A DNA stretch of 64,000 nt, from contig JAJQDE010000040.1 in the NCBI GenBank assembly GCA_021202335.1, positions 1 to 64,000 of the forward strand, in the 5' to 3' direction. The DNA is from Lachnospiraceae bacterium. GTDB taxonomy: Bacteria > Bacillota > Clostridia > Lachnospirales > Lachnospiraceae. Under the pieces are notes generated by a model. That model was not told where the DNA came from, did no database searches, and saw nothing but the letters and a program-made list of their open reading frames with translations. Positions 1 through 6,439 of this stretch are shown here, piece after piece (position 1 is the stretch's first letter; each line of letters begins with the position of its first letter). Position numbers and translations under genes: made by a program.

Positions 1-23
1 ATTTAAAACCTGTGAAATTATAA

Positions 24-49
24 TACGGTACTGCTTGAGCAGTACCGTA
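24..49. terminator. Strong inverted repeat upstream of tRNA-Thr
   Basis: A perfect 12-bp stem (TACGGTACTGCT / AGCAGTACCGTA) with a 2-nt centre. It has no T-run on either side, so it may be a processing hairpin or a weak terminator of something left of the window. It lies 3 bp before the tRNA. Function is inferred only. Confidence 0.35.
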
Positions 50-52
50 CAG

Positions 53-124
53 GCTTCCATAGCGCAGTTGGTAGCGCGACTGATTCGTAATCAGTAGGTC
101 GAGGGTTCGAGTCCCTTTGGAAGC
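53..124 (+). tRNA. tRNA-Thr (anticodon CGT)
   Basis: A complete 72-nt cloverleaf. The acceptor stem is GCTTCCA/TGGAAGC, the D-arm is GCGC..GCGC, the anticodon stem ACTGA/TCAGT encloses loop TTCGTAA with anticodon CGT at 86-88, and the T-arm is GAGGG-TTCGAGT-CCCTT. The anticodon reads ACG (Thr). CCA is not encoded. A recombinase gene lies 190 bp downstream, but I see no duplicated tRNA 3' end, so a tRNA-integrated island is not supported. Confidence 0.95.
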
Positions 125-138
125 TTAAAAAGAATGAT

Positions 139-182
139 AAAAACGTAAAGCCGAAATAATAAAAAAGGTTTTACGTTTTTTT
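139..182 (+). terminator. Terminator after tRNA-Thr
   Basis: An 11-bp stem AAAAACGTAAA / TTTACGTTTTT with a 20-nt loop, followed by continuing T residues. It sits 14 nt after the tRNA and probably ends its transcript. The A-rich left side could also work for the opposite strand. Confidence 0.5.
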
Positions 183-199
183 GGTTACAATAAATAAGG

Positions 200-228
200 G
201 ATGCAACATTTCAGGCATTTTGTTGCAT
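200..228. repeat. Inverted repeat IRL of candidate invertible segment
   Basis: This 29-bp sequence recurs, perfectly and in inverted orientation, at 1104-1132. Each copy has the shape of a tyrosine-recombinase crossover site: arms ATGCAACA / TGTTGCAT around a 12-nt asymmetric spacer. On the minus strand the copy is followed by a T-rich stretch, so it can also serve as the terminator of the recombinase gene ending at 313. Confidence 0.8.
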
Positions 229-312
229 CCCTTGCTTACACTTTATATATCGGTACTTACGGCAAAAACTGTATAGCCGGATAAAAAAATTTTAATTTTT
301 TTAAATTTTTAT

Positions 313-900
313 TCATAGGTCTATGTTGCGGAATACGGCGTCCTTGTCGTCCTGCTCGATGCAGAGATAACGTTTGGTTATGCTGAAAGAGGAGTGGTTG
401 AATATAACCATGATGACAGTAGGGTCGTTTCCCTGCTTCCATGCATGATATCCAAAGGTTTTGCGCAGAGAGTGACAACTGATATGCTCCCCGAGTCCGA
501 GAGCCTGTGCCGCCGCACAAATCATGCGGTATGCCTGATAGCGCGAAAGCGGCTGATTTTCCTTGCGCGGGCTTGGAAAAATAAACGGATTTCCCTTTTG
601 GTGCATGTCCGTTTTCTTTAAAACCTTATGATATTGCGTCAGCGCCATGCGCACCTCATTATTGAGTAAAATTCTGTTTTCCTTTCCCGTCTTTTTTTCT
701 CTGACAAAAATATGCTCCCGCACCCTTCCCTTGCAGTAAACCGTGTCATAGCTCAGGTTGAGAATATCGTTTATTCTCAGCGCGGTATTAAGTCCGATAA
801 TGATGATTGTGTAATTGCGCGGATTGGGCTCCGTTATTCTGTAAAAATCCTTGAATTTCTTCAATAGCTCCCTATTTCTGATTGGCTGTGTCGTACTCAT
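313..900 (-). CDS. Small tyrosine recombinase (FimB/RecV-like size), putative invertase
   Basis: A 195-aa protein that is essentially one catalytic domain. The six-residue signature is present: Arg42 (TALRINDIL), Lys in the EKKTGK hairpin near 70, His143 and Arg146 (CHSLRKTF), His169 (FNHSS) and nucleophile Tyr178 (KRYLC). The N-terminal arm-binding domain of phage integrases is missing; FimB/FimE-type invertases are of similar size. The start has GGAGG 7 nt upstream. The gene lies inside a pair of perfect inverted repeats beside csrA and flagellin, which suggests DNA inversion rather than integration. Its leader carries a three-hairpin element also found before der. Recombinase family is sure; the invertase role is inferred from context. 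Confidence 0.85.
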   Translation of the reverse strand: MSTTQPIRNRELLKKFKDFYRITEPNPRNYTIIIIGLNTALRINDILNLSYDTVYCKGRVREHIFVREKKTGKENRILLNNEVRMALTQYHKVLKKTDMHQKGNPFIFPSPRKENQPLSRYQAYRMICAAAQALGLGEHISCHSLRKTFGYHAWKQGNDPTVIMVIFNHSSFSITKRYLCIEQDDKDAVFRNIDL

Positions 901-910
901 AATAATCCTC

Positions 911-1038
911 CATTCCGGAGCGTTTTACGCGACTGGGCGACGCAAAGATCAGATTTGCGTCTGCCATCAAAGCTATTTGTGACGCTCTGGCGCAAATAGC
1001 AGTATGAAAAATAAGCTATCGAGCTTATTTTTCATACT
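911..1038 (-). repeat. Three-hairpin leader element, copy 1 (recombinase leader)
   Basis: Read toward the recombinase it has hairpin c (1038-1001: perfect 17-bp stem, ATCG-type tetraloop), hairpin b (1000-972: 10-bp stem, loop contains GCGT), hairpin a (961-939: 8-bp stem) and then CGCTCCGGAATGG running into the GGAGG ribosome site. The same order, spacing and end sequence occur at 60001-60128 before der. Stem sequences differ between the copies but stay paired, which points to a structured RNA leader. Confidence 0.7.
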
Positions 1039-1047
1039 CCTCTCCAT

Positions 1048-1075
1048 TTGTTAATGATTTTAATTCCATTATAAG
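1048..1075 (+). promoter_or_regulatory. Promoter inside the invertible segment, facing csrA
   Basis: -35 TTGTTA (1048-1053), 16-bp spacer, -10 TATAAG (1070-1075). Overlapping it on the other strand is a perfect TATAAT (1068-1073 complement) with a poor -35, which could drive the recombinase. The plus-strand promoter lies 29 bp inside the right inverted repeat and points out of the segment. Inferred from consensus only. Confidence 0.5.
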
Positions 1076-1103
1076 CCCGTAAAGTGCAAACGGACATAAT
1101 AAC

Positions 1104-1132
1104 ATGCAACAAAATGCCTGAAATGTTGCATC
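1104..1132. repeat. Inverted repeat IRR of candidate invertible segment
   Basis: Exact reverse complement of 200-228. It lies 107 bp before the csrA start and would be in the csrA leader, where its dyad can form a hairpin with no T-run after it, so it is not an obvious terminator on the plus strand. Confidence 0.8.
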
Positions 1133-1239
1133 ACATTGCGGACAAGGAACGAAGGAAAATCGCTGCCTGCAGGAAACAGCTCGATTTTCTTTCGAAAAAG
1201 CAAGGAATCTGCGGGCTGAGGCAAGAATGGAGGCTTAAA

Positions 1240-1437
1240 ATGATTCGATTATCCGTTACGAAAAATGAGTACCTTATGATTGGTCAGGATGTCAGACTTA
1301 CATTTCTCGGAAGCAATGACAAGTCGCTGAAAATCATGATTGATGCGCCGAGGGAAATCAATATTGCAAGAGGAAAGGCAATCGAAAAGCGGGCGAGGGA
1401 AGAAGCCGCTGCAGCAGAAAAGTCTGAAGAAATTTAA
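1240..1437 (+). CDS. csrA: CsrA carbon storage regulator, RNA-binding translational repressor
   Basis: A 65-aa protein matching CsrA along its length: beta strands MIRLSVTKNEYLMIG, DVRLTFLG, KSLKIMIDAP and REINIARGKAIEKR (compare the family's LMIGDDV and APKEVxVHRxEI), then an Ala/Glu-rich tail. CsrA dimers bind GGA motifs in leaders, classically blocking flagellin translation. ATG 1240 is chosen because AATGGAGG lies 7 nt upstream; the same frame stays open to 1084 through an inverted repeat and is not believed. A GAAAATCG/CGATTTTC hairpin with a GGA in its loop (1155-1189) precedes it. Flagellin follows. The antagonist gene fliW, usual in this position, is not in the window. Confidence 0.88.
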   Translation: MIRLSVTKNEYLMIGQDVRLTFLGSNDKSLKIMIDAPREINIARGKAIEKRAREEAAAAEKSEEI

Positions 1438-1440
1438 TAA

Positions 1441-1467
1441 TAAACCGTCGATGCTTTAAGCCGTGGA
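1441..1467 (+). promoter_or_regulatory. Possible sigma-28 promoter for flagellin
   Basis: TAAA (1441-1444), 15-nt spacer, GCCGTGGA (1460-1467), against the motility sigma consensus TAAA-N15-GCCGATAA: the -35 and the GCCG half match, the second half of the -10 is poor. Position between csrA and the flagellin leader fits. Tentative. Confidence 0.35.
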
Positions 1468-1547
1468 AGGCGCCAAGGGCATAGAGCAGGGCGGATTATT
1501 ATAAACTGTGCTTCGGCACGGACTACAATTGAATATTGAAGCGATTT

Positions 1548-1610
1548 CCGGGCAACGGATTTGCCCGGGGCATGCAGACCAAATCTGCAAAAAATTAATT
1601 ACACGGAGGT
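1548..1610 (+). promoter_or_regulatory. Two candidate CsrA binding sites in the flagellin leader
   Basis: Site 1 is a perfect 8-bp hairpin CCGGGCAA / TTGCCCGG (1548-1568) presenting CGGAT in its loop. Site 2 is ACACGGAGGT (1601-1610), which contains ACGGA and is also the Shine-Dalgarno of flagellin. The GGAs are 48 nt apart. A further hairpin (1574-1588) lies between. This matches the known two-site arrangement of the Bacillus subtilis hag leader. Confidence 0.6.
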
Positions 1611-1617
1611 AATGATT

Positions 1618-3492
1618 ATGGTAGTACAGCATAATTTAACAGCAATGAATTCCAACAGAATGTTGGGGCTCACACAGAACACATTGTCAAGCTCTACAGA
1701 GAAGCTTTCTTCAGGCTATCAGATCAACCGCGCGGCTGATGACGCGGCAGGCTTGGCTATCTCAGAGAAGATGAGAAAGCAGATACGCGGACTTACGCAG
1801 GCTTCTGACAATGCCGAGGACGGTATCAGCGCAGTGCAGACAGCAGAAGGCGCGCTGACAGAGGTTCATGATATGCTCCAGAGAATGAACGAGCTTGCGG
1901 TTCAGGCGGCTAACGGCACAAACTCTGAAACAGACCGCTCTTATATTCAGGACGAGGTTGATCAGCTCGTAACAGAGATTGACCGTGTTGCTGAAACGAC
2001 AAAGTTCAACGAGATTTATCTCTTGAAAGGCAACGGCTCAACCACGACGAAGACGCTCGACGCGCAGGACGCAGGCTTGGCAGGAACGCTCACGGCATTG
2101 GGTAACGGCAAGTCTACATTCGAGGCTGATTCAATCGCGGCAGGCGACACTGTTTCAATCGGCGGCACGGATTATACAATCGTAGGTTCGTCAAGGACGG
2201 ATGATTATATCAACTTAACCAGTATTACATTGGCAGAGGGTGATACAATCGTTCAGAACGGCGTGGAGTATACCGTAGGTGAAGATGCTGATAATACAAC
2301 ATTAGACGGCAGCGCAGTTACTTTATTGGATTCGGACGGCAATAAGGTAAGCCTTGCGATAACAGCGGGAGCAACAATCACAAGCACGGTTACTGATGCG
2401 AACGGCGATGAGGTTACAAAGACAAGGACAATCGTCGGCAGTGCTGATTTGGATGTTTCAAGCGGGTCTGATGCTACCGCACCTACATGGGCAGCGGGTG
2501 ACACAATTGTAGATAAGGACGGTGTGGAGTATACTTACGTGGATGTAAGCGAGAACGCATGGCTGAACGATGTGCTTTATACGTCATCAGGCTTTTATAA
2601 GACTGAGGGCAACACCGCTTCAGATACGGCATATACTCCCATCGCGGGCGATACCTATACCATTGCTGCCACAGGAGAAACGGGTTCCATTTCAAATAAG
2701 GGCATACAGGAAATATCCGATGTTCAGGATATGATTAGGGCGCTTGATAATGAAGCTACGGTAAAGGTATATGACAGCGTAAACGCAACGGCAGTGGAAT
2801 ATACCATAGGCGTGACTTCGGCGGCGGACGGAAAAACAATCACGGCGGACGATGTTGCAAATCTGATTAAGGAAGGTCAATATGTAGAGGTGGATAGTGC
2901 GCAATATTACGTAGTGCCTTCTGCTTCCGAGTCAGAAACGGAAATTTCCGTTCAGGAAGCATATCAGCTGATGGCGGAGGAGCTTACACAGGCGTCAAGC
3001 ATCGGCACGGATGTAGCCGCAAAGGTAGTAAATAACGGCGACGGCACATTTGACATCACGCAGGGAACTGTTGAGGTTGACAGCGCATTGAATTTCAGCC
3101 TCCATGTAGGCGCGGACGCTGATATGACAAACAAGATTGGCGTTAATATCGAAACAATGTCTGCTGCAAACCTTGGAGTCAAGGGTATTAATGTAAGCGA
3201 CGACAGTGGTCAGGCGGCTACATATGCTATTGACTCTATCGCAAACGCAATCGAGATGGTTTCAAGACAGCGTTCCGCTCTCGGTGCTGTTCAGAACCGT
3301 TTGGAGCACACAATCAACAACCTGGATAACATTGTTGAGAACACGACATCAGCTGAGTCTGCTATCCGCGATACAGATATGGCAACAGATATGGTTACAT
3401 ACTCTAACGCTAATATCCTCGCACAGGCAGGTCAGTCAATGCTCGCGCAGGCTAATCAGTCTAACCAAGGAGTACTCTCACTGTTGGGTTAA
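1618..3492 (+). CDS. Flagellin with a large variable domain
   Basis: 624 aa. The N-terminal D0/D1 helix region (MVVQHNLTAMNSNRML ... LSSGYQINRAADDAAGLAISEKMR) and the C-terminal D1/D0 region (RSALGAVQNRLEHTINNL ... ATDMVTYSNANILAQAGQSMLAQANQSNQGVLSLLG) are classic flagellin ends that polymerise in the filament. The middle, about residues 165-510, is a surface-exposed D2/D3-type insert with recurring GDT-x-Y-T units (2139-2190, 2236-2280, 2493-2545, 2644-2680). Exported by the flagellar type III system. ATG 1618 has GGAGGT 7 nt upstream; ATG 1612 is too close to it. Translation is probably CsrA-controlled. No other flagellar genes are near. Confidence 0.95.
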   Translation: MVVQHNLTAMNSNRMLGLTQNTLSSSTEKLSSGYQINRAADDAAGLAISEKMRKQIRGLTQASDNAEDGISAVQTAEGALTEVHDMLQRMNELAVQAANGTNSETDRSYIQDEVDQLVTEIDRVAETTKFNEIYLLKGNGSTTTKTLDAQDAGLAGTLTALGNGKSTFEADSIAAGDTVSIGGTDYTIVGSSRTDDYINLTSITLAEGDTIVQNGVEYTVGEDADNTTLDGSAVTLLDSDGNKVSLAITAGATITSTVTDANGDEVTKTRTIVGSADLDVSSGSDATAPTWAAGDTIVDKDGVEYTYVDVSENAWLNDVLYTSSGFYKTEGNTASDTAYTPIAGDTYTIAATGETGSISNKGIQEISDVQDMIRALDNEATVKVYDSVNATAVEYTIGVTSAADGKTITADDVANLIKEGQYVEVDSAQYYVVPSASESETEISVQEAYQLMAEELTQASSIGTDVAAKVVNNGDGTFDITQGTVEVDSALNFSLHVGADADMTNKIGVNIETMSAANLGVKGINVSDDSGQAATYAIDSIANAIEMVSRQRSALGAVQNRLEHTINNLDNIVENTTSAESAIRDTDMATDMVTYSNANILAQAGQSMLAQANQSNQGVLSLLG

Positions 3493-3519
3493 TAGTCTGA
3501 CAGCAAAAAATAGCTTAGG

Positions 3520-3552
3520 ACAGTTTATTATGCCATCAGCGGCATAGACTGT
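3520..3552 (+). terminator. Possible flagellin terminator
   Basis: Two-part stem ACAGT..TATGCC / GGCATA..ACTGT with an internal asymmetric bulge and a 6-nt loop, then TTC. T-run is short. It lies 28 nt after the flagellin stop. Confidence 0.45.
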
Positions 3553-3569
3553 TTCTACCATACTAAAAA

Positions 3570-3604
3570 ACCCACCCCCGATTGAAATTAATCGGGGGGC
3601 GGGT
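3570..3604 (-). terminator. Terminator of the Rpn-family gene
   Basis: GC-rich 14-bp stem ACCCACCCCCGATT pairing with AATCGGGGG(G)CGGGT (one bulged base). On the minus strand it is followed by six Ts, so it ends the gene that stops at 3615. It may also catch flagellin read-through. Confidence 0.8.
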
Positions 3605-3614
3605 CTTGCGTGGA

Positions 3615-4472
3615 TTATATTCTTGCCTTTGAGCTTCCGACCCACATTTTAACGGTGTCAAGGGGGTATTTGACTATTTTTGCAATGGTTTCAAGTGATA
3701 TTCCATCCGCTGCCATGCCAACCGCAGCTTCACGAGCTCCTTTCTCTTTGCCAATATCTTCTGCCTCGCGCAGCATCATATTAGTGACGTCCTCTTGGCT
3801 GTAATATCCGTCTAACATACTTATGACCTCGCTTTCTCTTTTTTCAAGATATTCCTTGAGAATATTCGTGTCTTTACAAATTTTTACGGCTTCTTTTATT
3901 GCTTTCTCAGTTCTGCCATAAATTTTAATCTGTTCTTCAACTATCGCTACAAAATTCATATATTCCGAAAGGACACCGCCTAAAGGGTTATCGTTTGTTA
4001 TGACCGTAGCTTCCAAGTCCAACGGGATTTTCTCACCGTTAAAAAATTTTTCTGATATAGATATTTTATTAATTGTTATCTTAGGGTTTTCACCCGTATA
4101 CACGACGTAGAACTCCGGCTTGGGAATTTCTTTTACGGTAGTGGAGAATAAGTTATAACTCGTTTCATTAAAATATTTCTTGTATGTTTCCGCAACATAG
4201 ATAAGCAATCGCCACACGATATTGTCCGACCATGAACTTTGTTCCTCGACCAGTATCATAAACCTGTTTCCGGCAGTAAATCCCAAATCATTGTGCATTT
4301 TCCCGGCAAGTACATTTGAGATTGTGATATTTTTTACATCATCCTCCGACACTCCCGAATCTTCGGGATGCAAATGTCTATATAAATCCAGCAGATATTT
4401 TTTATCGTTAAACAAATCGACAAAAACACTGTCTTTATACCCACGGTTCATTTTGTCTTTCGCTTCCTGCAA
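3615..4472 (-). CDS. Rpn family recombination-promoting nuclease / putative transposase
   Basis: 285 aa. The start region MNRGYKDSVFVDLFNDKKYLLDLYRHLHP, the central ILVEEQSSWSDNIVWRLLIY and PKPEFYVVYTGE segments, and the C-terminal REAEDIGKEKGAREAAVGMAADGISLETIAKIV tail are typical of the PD-(D/E)XK Rpn/YhgA proteins widespread in Lachnospiraceae. These are DNA endonucleases proposed to promote RecA-independent recombination or to act in phage defence. Start could equally be Met8. Monocistronic, with its own terminator at 3570-3604; convergent to flagellin. Family confident, cellular role unknown. Confidence 0.8.
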   Translation of the reverse strand: MQEAKDKMNRGYKDSVFVDLFNDKKYLLDLYRHLHPEDSGVSEDDVKNITISNVLAGKMHNDLGFTAGNRFMILVEEQSSWSDNIVWRLLIYVAETYKKYFNETSYNLFSTTVKEIPKPEFYVVYTGENPKITINKISISEKFFNGEKIPLDLEATVITNDNPLGGVLSEYMNFVAIVEEQIKIYGRTEKAIKEAVKICKDTNILKEYLEKRESEVISMLDGYYSQEDVTNMMLREAEDIGKEKGAREAAVGMAADGISLETIAKIVKYPLDTVKMWVGSSKARI

Positions 4473-4623
4473 TTTTGTCTCCTTGTTATATCCGTGATAT
4501 TTCCTAAGTTTATAACCCCTTTACTTCTTTACTTTAGCATATAATTTTTTATTAAGCAATAGCATTTTATTAATGGACTGACCGGCAAAATGGCGGAATA
4601 ACGGTAAAGAAGTTTTTATATCT

Positions 4624-5463
4624 TTACGCTCGGTAATGTTTTTCCAAAAAATTTATTATTCCATATATAAGCATTGCGATTACGCACAGGATTGTAATGC
4701 TTAAGATTACCATATCAAGCTTAAAAACCTGACTGCCGTAAATAATAAGGTAGCCCAGCCCGCGTCTGCCTGCCAAAAATTCACCGATGATCACGCCCAC
4801 CAGCGAAAGACCGATATTCACCTTTGAGAGGGAAAGGAACGTGGGAATGTTTCCGGGGAAAACAACCTTTGTGAACGCCTGCATTTTAGTGCCGCCCAAC
4901 GTTTCAATAAGCTTTAGGCGCTCGGGGTCTGTCTGCGAAAACGCCTGATACAGATTTAAAATACAGCCGAAAATCCCGACGGACATTCCGCACAAAATGA
5001 TTGTGCGCATACCCGTGCCGAGCCACACGATTATAAGCGGGGCGAGGGCTGATTTTGGGAGGCTGTTTAAAACAATCAGAAACGGTTCAAACATTTTCCC
5101 GAGCGACGGATAAAACCAAAAAAAGGTCGCAATAACCATTGCAAACAGCAGAATAAGCAAAAAGCTTACGCCTGACTCAAAAAGCGTGATGCCGATATGG
5201 CTTAAAAGCGACCTGTCCTGTATGTCATGCAGGAACAGCGCGCCTATTTCCGTGGGAGAGCTGAAATAAAATTTGTCAATCCACCCTAAATCCGACGCCG
5301 CCTGCCACAATATCAGGAAGGCTGCAAAGATAAAAATGCGGCTCCAAAATATATAAATTTTGTGCATTTTCCGGCGCCTGATATACCTCTGTTGTCCAAG
5401 AGTTTCCTCCGCGGCAATCAGACTGTAGCTTTTTTTGAATTTTTTACATTTCCGTGTTTTCAT
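4624..5463 (-). CDS. ABC transporter permease (SsuC/TauC/ThiX-like)
   Basis: 279 aa, about six membrane segments, with the BPD_transp_1 signature around LGGTKMQAFTKVVFPGNIPTF (EAA loop that docks on the ATPase). Similar to permeases of the nitrate/taurine/pyrimidine-precursor importers. ATG 5463 is chosen because GGAGG lies 10 nt upstream; the frame is open further but would overrun the ATPase gene. It overlaps the ATPase end by 20 bp, so the two are translationally coupled. No substrate-binding protein is encoded beside them, so substrate is unknown. Confidence 0.85.
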   Translation of the reverse strand: MKTRKCKKFKKSYSLIAAEETLGQQRYIRRRKMHKIYIFWSRIFIFAAFLILWQAASDLGWIDKFYFSSPTEIGALFLHDIQDRSLLSHIGITLFESGVSFLLILLFAMVIATFFWFYPSLGKMFEPFLIVLNSLPKSALAPLIIVWLGTGMRTIILCGMSVGIFGCILNLYQAFSQTDPERLKLIETLGGTKMQAFTKVVFPGNIPTFLSLSKVNIGLSLVGVIIGEFLAGRRGLGYLIIYGSQVFKLDMVILSITILCVIAMLIYGIINFLEKHYRA

Positions 5464-6217
5464 CCTGAATCTGCCTCCATATCCTGTCAAAATATTCCTG
5501 AAAAAGCTTTGATTTGCGTATTTCGCTCCGCTGAATCCCGTTTTTTTCAAATTCCATGGGTATAATGTCCTTTACGGAGCAGGGCGATTTTGTGAGCACA
5601 ATAACAACGTCAGCCATTGATACCGCTTCGGAAATATCGTGTGTCACAAGAATTGACGTTTTCTCCTCCGACTTAATAATGTCGCGGACGTCGCCGGACA
5701 CCCGCAGGCGCGTCTGATAGTCAAGGGCGCTGAACGGTTCATCCAAAAGCAGCAGATCGGGCCGTATGGCAAGCGTACGGATAAGCGCAATTCGCTGGCG
5801 CATACCGCCTGAAAGAGCGGACGGCTTTTTGTTTTTAGTATCGGAAAGCTTATATTTTTCAAGAAGCTCATCCACAAAAGCGAGGTTTTCGGGAGTTTTA
5901 TTTTTGCTTATTTCAAGCCCCAGCATAATATTGTGATAAACATCGCGCCATTCGAGCAGATGGTCGTGCTGGAGCATATATCCGACCCTCGGGGCATGAA
6001 AATCCTCGGAATAAAAGGTGATTGAACCTCCAACGGGTTTTAACAAGCCGCAGATAAGGGATAAAATAGTGGATTTACCGCAGCCGCTCGGACCGACTAA
6101 AGCCACAAACATACCCTTTTCCACATTAAAATTGATATCGCTTAGCGCCATAAACTCCCCCAGCATACTGTAATAGGAAAAGGAAACATGCTCTAAGCGC
6201 AGGAAAGAATTGTGCAT
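5444..6217 (-). CDS. ABC transporter ATP-binding protein (SsuB/TauB-like)
   Basis: 257 aa. Walker A GPSGCGKST, Q-loop MLQHDHLLEW, signature LSGGMRQR, Walker B LLLLDEPFSALD, and H-loop LVTHD are all present. It would energise the downstream permease. Two ATGs are candidates (6223 and 6217); AGAGG lies 8 nt from the second, which I chose. The leader (6262-6307) is a 46-bp sequence also found before prs. Substrate unknown in the absence of a binding protein. Confidence 0.87.
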   Translation of the reverse strand: MHNSFLRLEHVSFSYYSMLGEFMALSDINFNVEKGMFVALVGPSGCGKSTILSLICGLLKPVGGSITFYSEDFHAPRVGYMLQHDHLLEWRDVYHNIMLGLEISKNKTPENLAFVDELLEKYKLSDTKNKKPSALSGGMRQRIALIRTLAIRPDLLLLDEPFSALDYQTRLRVSGDVRDIIKSEEKTSILVTHDISEAVSMADVVIVLTKSPCSVKDIIPMEFEKNGIQRSEIRKSKLFQEYFDRIWRQIQDENTEM

Positions 6218-6261
6218 ATGCATCGCCTCTCGTGGAAGTTTTAATATAATACACTCGCAGG

Positions 6262-6307
6262 AAAACAAATGCCGCTTCGCGTTGCTTGTTTTTTGCGTTC
6301 ACTATAT
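6262..6307 (-). repeat. Shared 46-bp leader, copy 1 (ABC operon)
   Basis: 42 of 46 positions match 57006-57051 upstream of prs, in the same orientation to the gene. Both copies can form a bulged stem between AAACAA and TTTGTTT. Probably a transcribed leader module. Confidence 0.65.
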
Positions 6308-6332
6308 GATATGCGAATTTAGGGGAAAGGTG

Positions 6333-6361
6333 TTGAAACAATTTTAAAGTTGTGCTACATT
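6333..6361 (+). promoter_or_regulatory. Promoter of argH
   Basis: -35 TTGAAA, 17-bp spacer, -10 TACATT. It lies 79 bp before argH in the divergent region with the ABC operon. Consensus match only. Confidence 0.45.
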
Positions 6362-6439
6362 ATTATTAATTGCCGTGGCGCGTATACGGCACGGCATGGA
6401 AAGCTGCCCGATAAAAGGGCGACACAGGAGGAAAAATGA

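Larger units (their letters stand above)
200..1132. mobile_element. Candidate invertible DNA segment (inverton)
   Basis: A 933-bp segment bounded by perfect 29-bp inverted repeats that contains the tyrosine-recombinase gene (minus strand) and an outward promoter (1048-1075) close to the right repeat. In the orientation given, the promoter fires across the right repeat into csrA and flagellin. Inverted, it would face tRNA-Thr, and the recombinase gene would end at the repeat next to csrA. The layout is seen in the sequence; inversion itself is inferred. Confidence 0.65.

Noticed and set aside
200..228. IRL as only a terminator
   Set aside because: It may end the recombinase transcript, but the perfect inverted copy at 1104-1132 has no T-run and is not explained by termination.
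200..1240. tRNA-linked genomic island
   Set aside because: A recombinase lies next to tRNA-Thr, but the tRNA 3' end is not repeated and the only repeats are inverted around the recombinase. Inversion fits better than integration.
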